Of a stretch of 64,000 bases of DNA, positions 62,101 to 64,000 are shown in pieces. Position 1 is the stretch's first letter; every line of letters begins with the position of its first letter. The notes below the pieces were generated by a model. It was not told the origin of the DNA. It worked only from the letters and a program-made list of their open reading frames with translations, and did not search any database. This DNA is from Crocinitomicaceae bacterium. GTDB taxonomy: Bacteria; Bacteroidota; Bacteroidia; Flavobacteriales_D; Crocinitomicaceae. The translations under genes were made by a program, and so were the position numbers. The stretch covers positions 682,001-746,000 of the forward strand of contig JAKVAR010000006.1 of the NCBI GenBank assembly GCA_022447585.1. Direction: 5' to 3'.

Positions 62101-64000
62101 AATGCATATGATAGACCAAATTATCAAAAACGGCATACAGTGTACTATGGTCCTAAGTCGTCCTACGAATACGAAGATTATTACGAAAACTACGATTACT
62201 CACAAGCTAATTCCTTTTTTGTATTTGATACGATAAACAACCAAGAAGTAATCATTAGTAATCCATTTACTGGAGGAACAGCCACAACTCATGATATCAT
62301 GGCATCAATTGCACCAGTTGCATTATCAGGTAACTTTACGTCAAAAGAAATGCCTAAGTTCTTAGAGTTCTATTTCTATGATGAACTAAAGGGCGTAAAT
62401 CATGAATACCTCTTAAACTCATATTTTATAAAGAAAGATAGTGTAATTAGTAGGGTATATGATAATTCGATTGGCAAGAGTTATGATATATCAGACTCAC
62501 CTGGTCCATTAATTCAAAAGATAGATAATCCTCATGGAAGTGGATTTTTGAACAGCAAGGCAGATGATGAAGAAGTCGATGGATTAATAATTTCAGCAAT
62601 ACAGGAAAATTCTTCTGAATTGTGCGCATATTTATTACAAGAGTCTCCACTCTCTAACGCGGTTTTAACCTCATTAATAAACAACAACAGTGTTAGAAAC
62701 ACTGTAAAGGCAACTGTTTTAGTAAGTCAGTTTGGACTGTCTAACAGTATCATGAATTTGGTTTTCAATAAGCTTGGAATGTTTACGCCAAAACAAATGG
62801 AAAGCATTATTGAGGTACAACCTTATTTTTCAGATGAATCTTTAATTCACCTTATTCAAAATGTTGAGTCTAGAACGGACCCAAACATTTTCGAAAAAGC
62901 TATGCTAAAAAACTTCTATCTTACCGATGGAGTAATAGCAGAGATGTCTGAAGAAGCGAATGTGCTTCCCGGAGAGTCGTATTCAAACATTATTGAAGAG
63001 CAAACTCAGTTGAGTGAAAATGTATTGAACACAATAATACAGTCTGTTAACATGAAATCACTTTCACTTTCATCAACTTTAAAGAATCAAACCTTAACAG
63101 AGGATCATTTTTCTTCAATTATTAGTCTTGAGCATTATACAAATGAGGAAATTGTTAAACTTTTGGAGCAAACAGTTTCATATCCATCAGACAATGTCTT
63201 AGTTGAATTCTTTTCAAGAGAGCCACTTTATACAATTGTACCAACAAGAAATGGATCTAGACAAGAACCAACTCTAAAACTAGATCAAGCTCGGCGAGTT
63301 CTTGAGGCTGCAGAGAGAAATATTAGTAGTCAGGTTTATGATCAACTTTATGTTATATACGGAGAAGGATCAAGAAAAGTTGATAGAATTAGACCTGAAC
63401 CGACGTCTCAAAATGCTTTAAGTATTTATTGCAACAATGCCGCAGTTGAAGGTCGTGATTTCATAGAAAATAAGACTGTCTATGAATATTATGAGGCTGA
63501 TTATCGAGGAAAGGCAATAGGTCAAGCTTATGAAATTTTATTAGGATTTAAAACAGATTATACTGAACCTTCGCCTTTCCCAGTTGAGGTTAAAGCTTCT
63601 GAATTTGTTTCTTTGCACATGGAGGATAGATTTATAAATGAGATTTATCTTAAACATGAACCTTCTTGGCAAGTCTTTTCGGTAGAAACGAGCTCACCGC
63701 AATTACCTGACGCTATAAATCGTGAAGAGTATTTCTATCTATATGATTTGCAGAACCGTTATGACAGGCACTGGTTTAATTATGATTTAAGCGGAGATGA
63801 TGAAGATATTTACTTTAACATAGTACCACTTACATCTGGCAGCCATGATACATTATATTCTAATTATAACTGGCATTCATATTATCAGAGTACGCAGGGC
63901 TATCAGCAACCTAAGCATGATGGGATGGATAAAACCCGAAAGGAAGGGAATCGATCGCTTGCGTTCCAAAAAACGACTTTCAATAAAAATGTATTTGAAG
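59110..64000 (+). CDS. Giant secreted Rhs/SpvB-like protein, 3' end outside the window
   Basis: From ATG 59110 the frame stays open to base 64000 (1,630 codons, no stop), so the true length is greater. A signal peptide (about 1-22, LLVGLISLKANSQ) is followed by VNVMTGGFNASVPLGSVSTPSGLSFSLSLDYN and YGDGWSP, the pattern that opens Bacteroidota Rhs-like and SpvB-like proteins. Most of the rest is beta-rich with many Tyr pairs (YEYYEADYRG, EYQYEDTIS, KVEYYDLDDNNYT). About residues 1158-1375 are different: helical, with degenerate units like ESPLSNAVLTSLINN and LLQ/LIQ turns. The toxin or sorting end that such proteins carry lies beyond the window. Export and surface location are inferred. Confidence 0.85.
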   Translation, partial: MKQSISIVLFLLVGLISLKANSQIVGGRSNGEMTPKVAEATKLTGGGFSGDVNVMTGGFNASVPLGSVSTPSGLSFSLSLDYNSSFAIGNTKPQISGLPYGDGWSPNIPTISFETDAFHKFLFQQECHSNNTPPNPNVEHLDYGDDSDGYQASDEGDLYYYSPQVNIPGVASGRAIFKYVDAADAGCLVFVLNKFESPIEIRFYGKSWRARTSDGTIYNFGKCMTSYRAPSNKRVIGYNLPGVVSESDPVMPILESGEYSGTGIQVKNSIEPKVSTSSWYCTDIRNMLNYGNVITFEYETYGEFNYFAEFNQERYGYVNKNVFSAYTFPTPLDFKACTDILLTKITSFVVDSPYEVLDLEYQTDFDILSANNGINFNSNNPNVGRLDSLYSYEIVEEFGEGTNFTNWRKYKHRKLDNSASINPSNPYQDGNGNYLKESISGNDLEFGHGVLESPRLMRNENMHAGDIYEVRTTISRENQYSLSDGNGTIDIAIVSGKNQSSVSSPSNFDQLDNDGIFSQSNYLETRGVSIFSTFNMALKWQMGRGQSEMETSNFFVMPNLPTSFDGFNIQIGPGNSDMDYSTSPGPGIGGLGNIGDTEIEVYDAYHYAQVGVPTSSSDIPANFGVGYPWSMMAPVYKEMQEAAWPPAPIDNEDLYHEWWSNPVMQTPNKPTKLGDETHLEKVQLIRYSKNPYMLSGVKKYRMNGSSGDSGTTFSGVQPISQTKLNYSKKLVDKLENYNIGSPQPSSFYNRSIVLLNEIVEVPLSGDLYADDYGMADTSKTLTTFIAYSSTGDLGIEDVSGATPYAGHEHFLISEFADHLGGITKVEYYDLDDNNYTRIREDYRNPQPCNGNVLSAPYKRNFSHTIHPAVKFLYKNDLEQNGNTQNTTFTKWEYQYEDTISATSALLLPQDHFRTSGFKRSINGFSTVRKYGPAINAQGHRNYTEYKFYGGNGFNQSIDEYLLYGKIKSEKNFFTDGVNPDVLHDEKITHYSHTLAFKNAYDRPNYQKRHTVYYGPKSSYEYEDYYENYDYSQANSFFVFDTINNQEVIISNPFTGGTATTHDIMASIAPVALSGNFTSKEMPKFLEFYFYDELKGVNHEYLLNSYFIKKDSVISRVYDNSIGKSYDISDSPGPLIQKIDNPHGSGFLNSKADDEEVDGLIISAIQENSSELCAYLLQESPLSNAVLTSLINNNSVRNTVKATVLVSQFGLSNSIMNLVFNKLGMFTPKQMESIIEVQPYFSDESLIHLIQNVESRTDPNIFEKAMLKNFYLTDGVIAEMSEEANVLPGESYSNIIEEQTQLSENVLNTIIQSVNMKSLSLSSTLKNQTLTEDHFSSIISLEHYTNEEIVKLLEQTVSYPSDNVLVEFFSREPLYTIVPTRNGSRQEPTLKLDQARRVLEAAERNISSQVYDQLYVIYGEGSRKVDRIRPEPTSQNALSIYCNNAAVEGRDFIENKTVYEYYEADYRGKAIGQAYEILLGFKTDYTEPSPFPVEVKASEFVSLHMEDRFINEIYLKHEPSWQVFSVETSSPQLPDAINREEYFYLYDLQNRYDRHWFNYDLSGDDEDIYFNIVPLTSGSHDTLYSNYNWHSYYQSTQGYQQPKHDGMDKTRKEGNRSLAFQKTTFNKNVFE

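Overview
The window looks like chromosomal DNA of a low-GC marine or freshwater Bacteroidota, most likely a flavobacterium-like member of Flavobacteriales; the species cannot be told. The evidence is direct: many long secreted proteins end in type IX secretion (T9SS) sorting domains with the 'YPNP / G.Y.L.I' pattern, promoters carry the Bacteroidota -7 element TAnnTTTG, and the housekeeping proteins (AsnRS, RpoN, LysRS with a C-terminal extension, dUTPase next to a nucleotidyltransferase/TPR/DUF4292/M23 cluster) are of Bacteroidota type.

Layout. 0-3.8 kb: a propeller-type histidine kinase coupled to a LytTR response regulator. 4-9 kb: asnS, rpoN, a membrane protein and an M48 lipoprotein protease, closed by a very strong terminator. 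9-11.7 kb: a LacI-type regulator facing a secreted H-type-lectin-like protein. 12-16.7 kb: lysS (-) divergent from hemJ, enoyl-CoA hydratase and a polysaccharide flippase. 16.9-24.8 kb: a TSP3-repeat secreted protein, then dut, sugar nucleotidyltransferase, TPR lipoprotein, DUF4292 lipoprotein, degenerate EnvC-like M23 protein and a methyltransferase. 24.8-34.4 kb (-): a TetM/TetQ-like GTPase, an SBBP-repeat secreted protein, O-antigen ligase with Wzz, a histidine kinase/response regulator pair and an NlpC/P60 peptidase. 34.5-44.3 kb: a large outer-membrane-type protein, a TonB-like protein, era-der, a basic secreted protein and an S9 oligopeptidase.

44.3-59.1 kb is an accessory mosaic. It holds an acyl-CoA desaturase fossil with four in-frame stops, three copies of an IS-end-like repeat, an IS6 element with an amber codon, two IS1 remnants, an IS3-type scrap, the 3' half of a tRNA-Met gene with a terminator (probably an integration or deletion scar), orphan small secreted and membrane proteins, and four large secreted proteins. 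From 59,110 a very large Rhs/SpvB-like secreted protein gene runs open past the window end (at least 1,630 codons).

The genes work together mainly as envelope biology: T9SS cargo, surface polysaccharide export (flippase, Wzz, ligase), murein remodelling (M23, NlpC) and two signalling pairs, beside core translation and ribosome-assembly genes. I see no CRISPR array, rRNA or complete tRNA gene. The least described material is the giant Rhs-like gene with its helical-repeat insert and the scar-rich region to its left.
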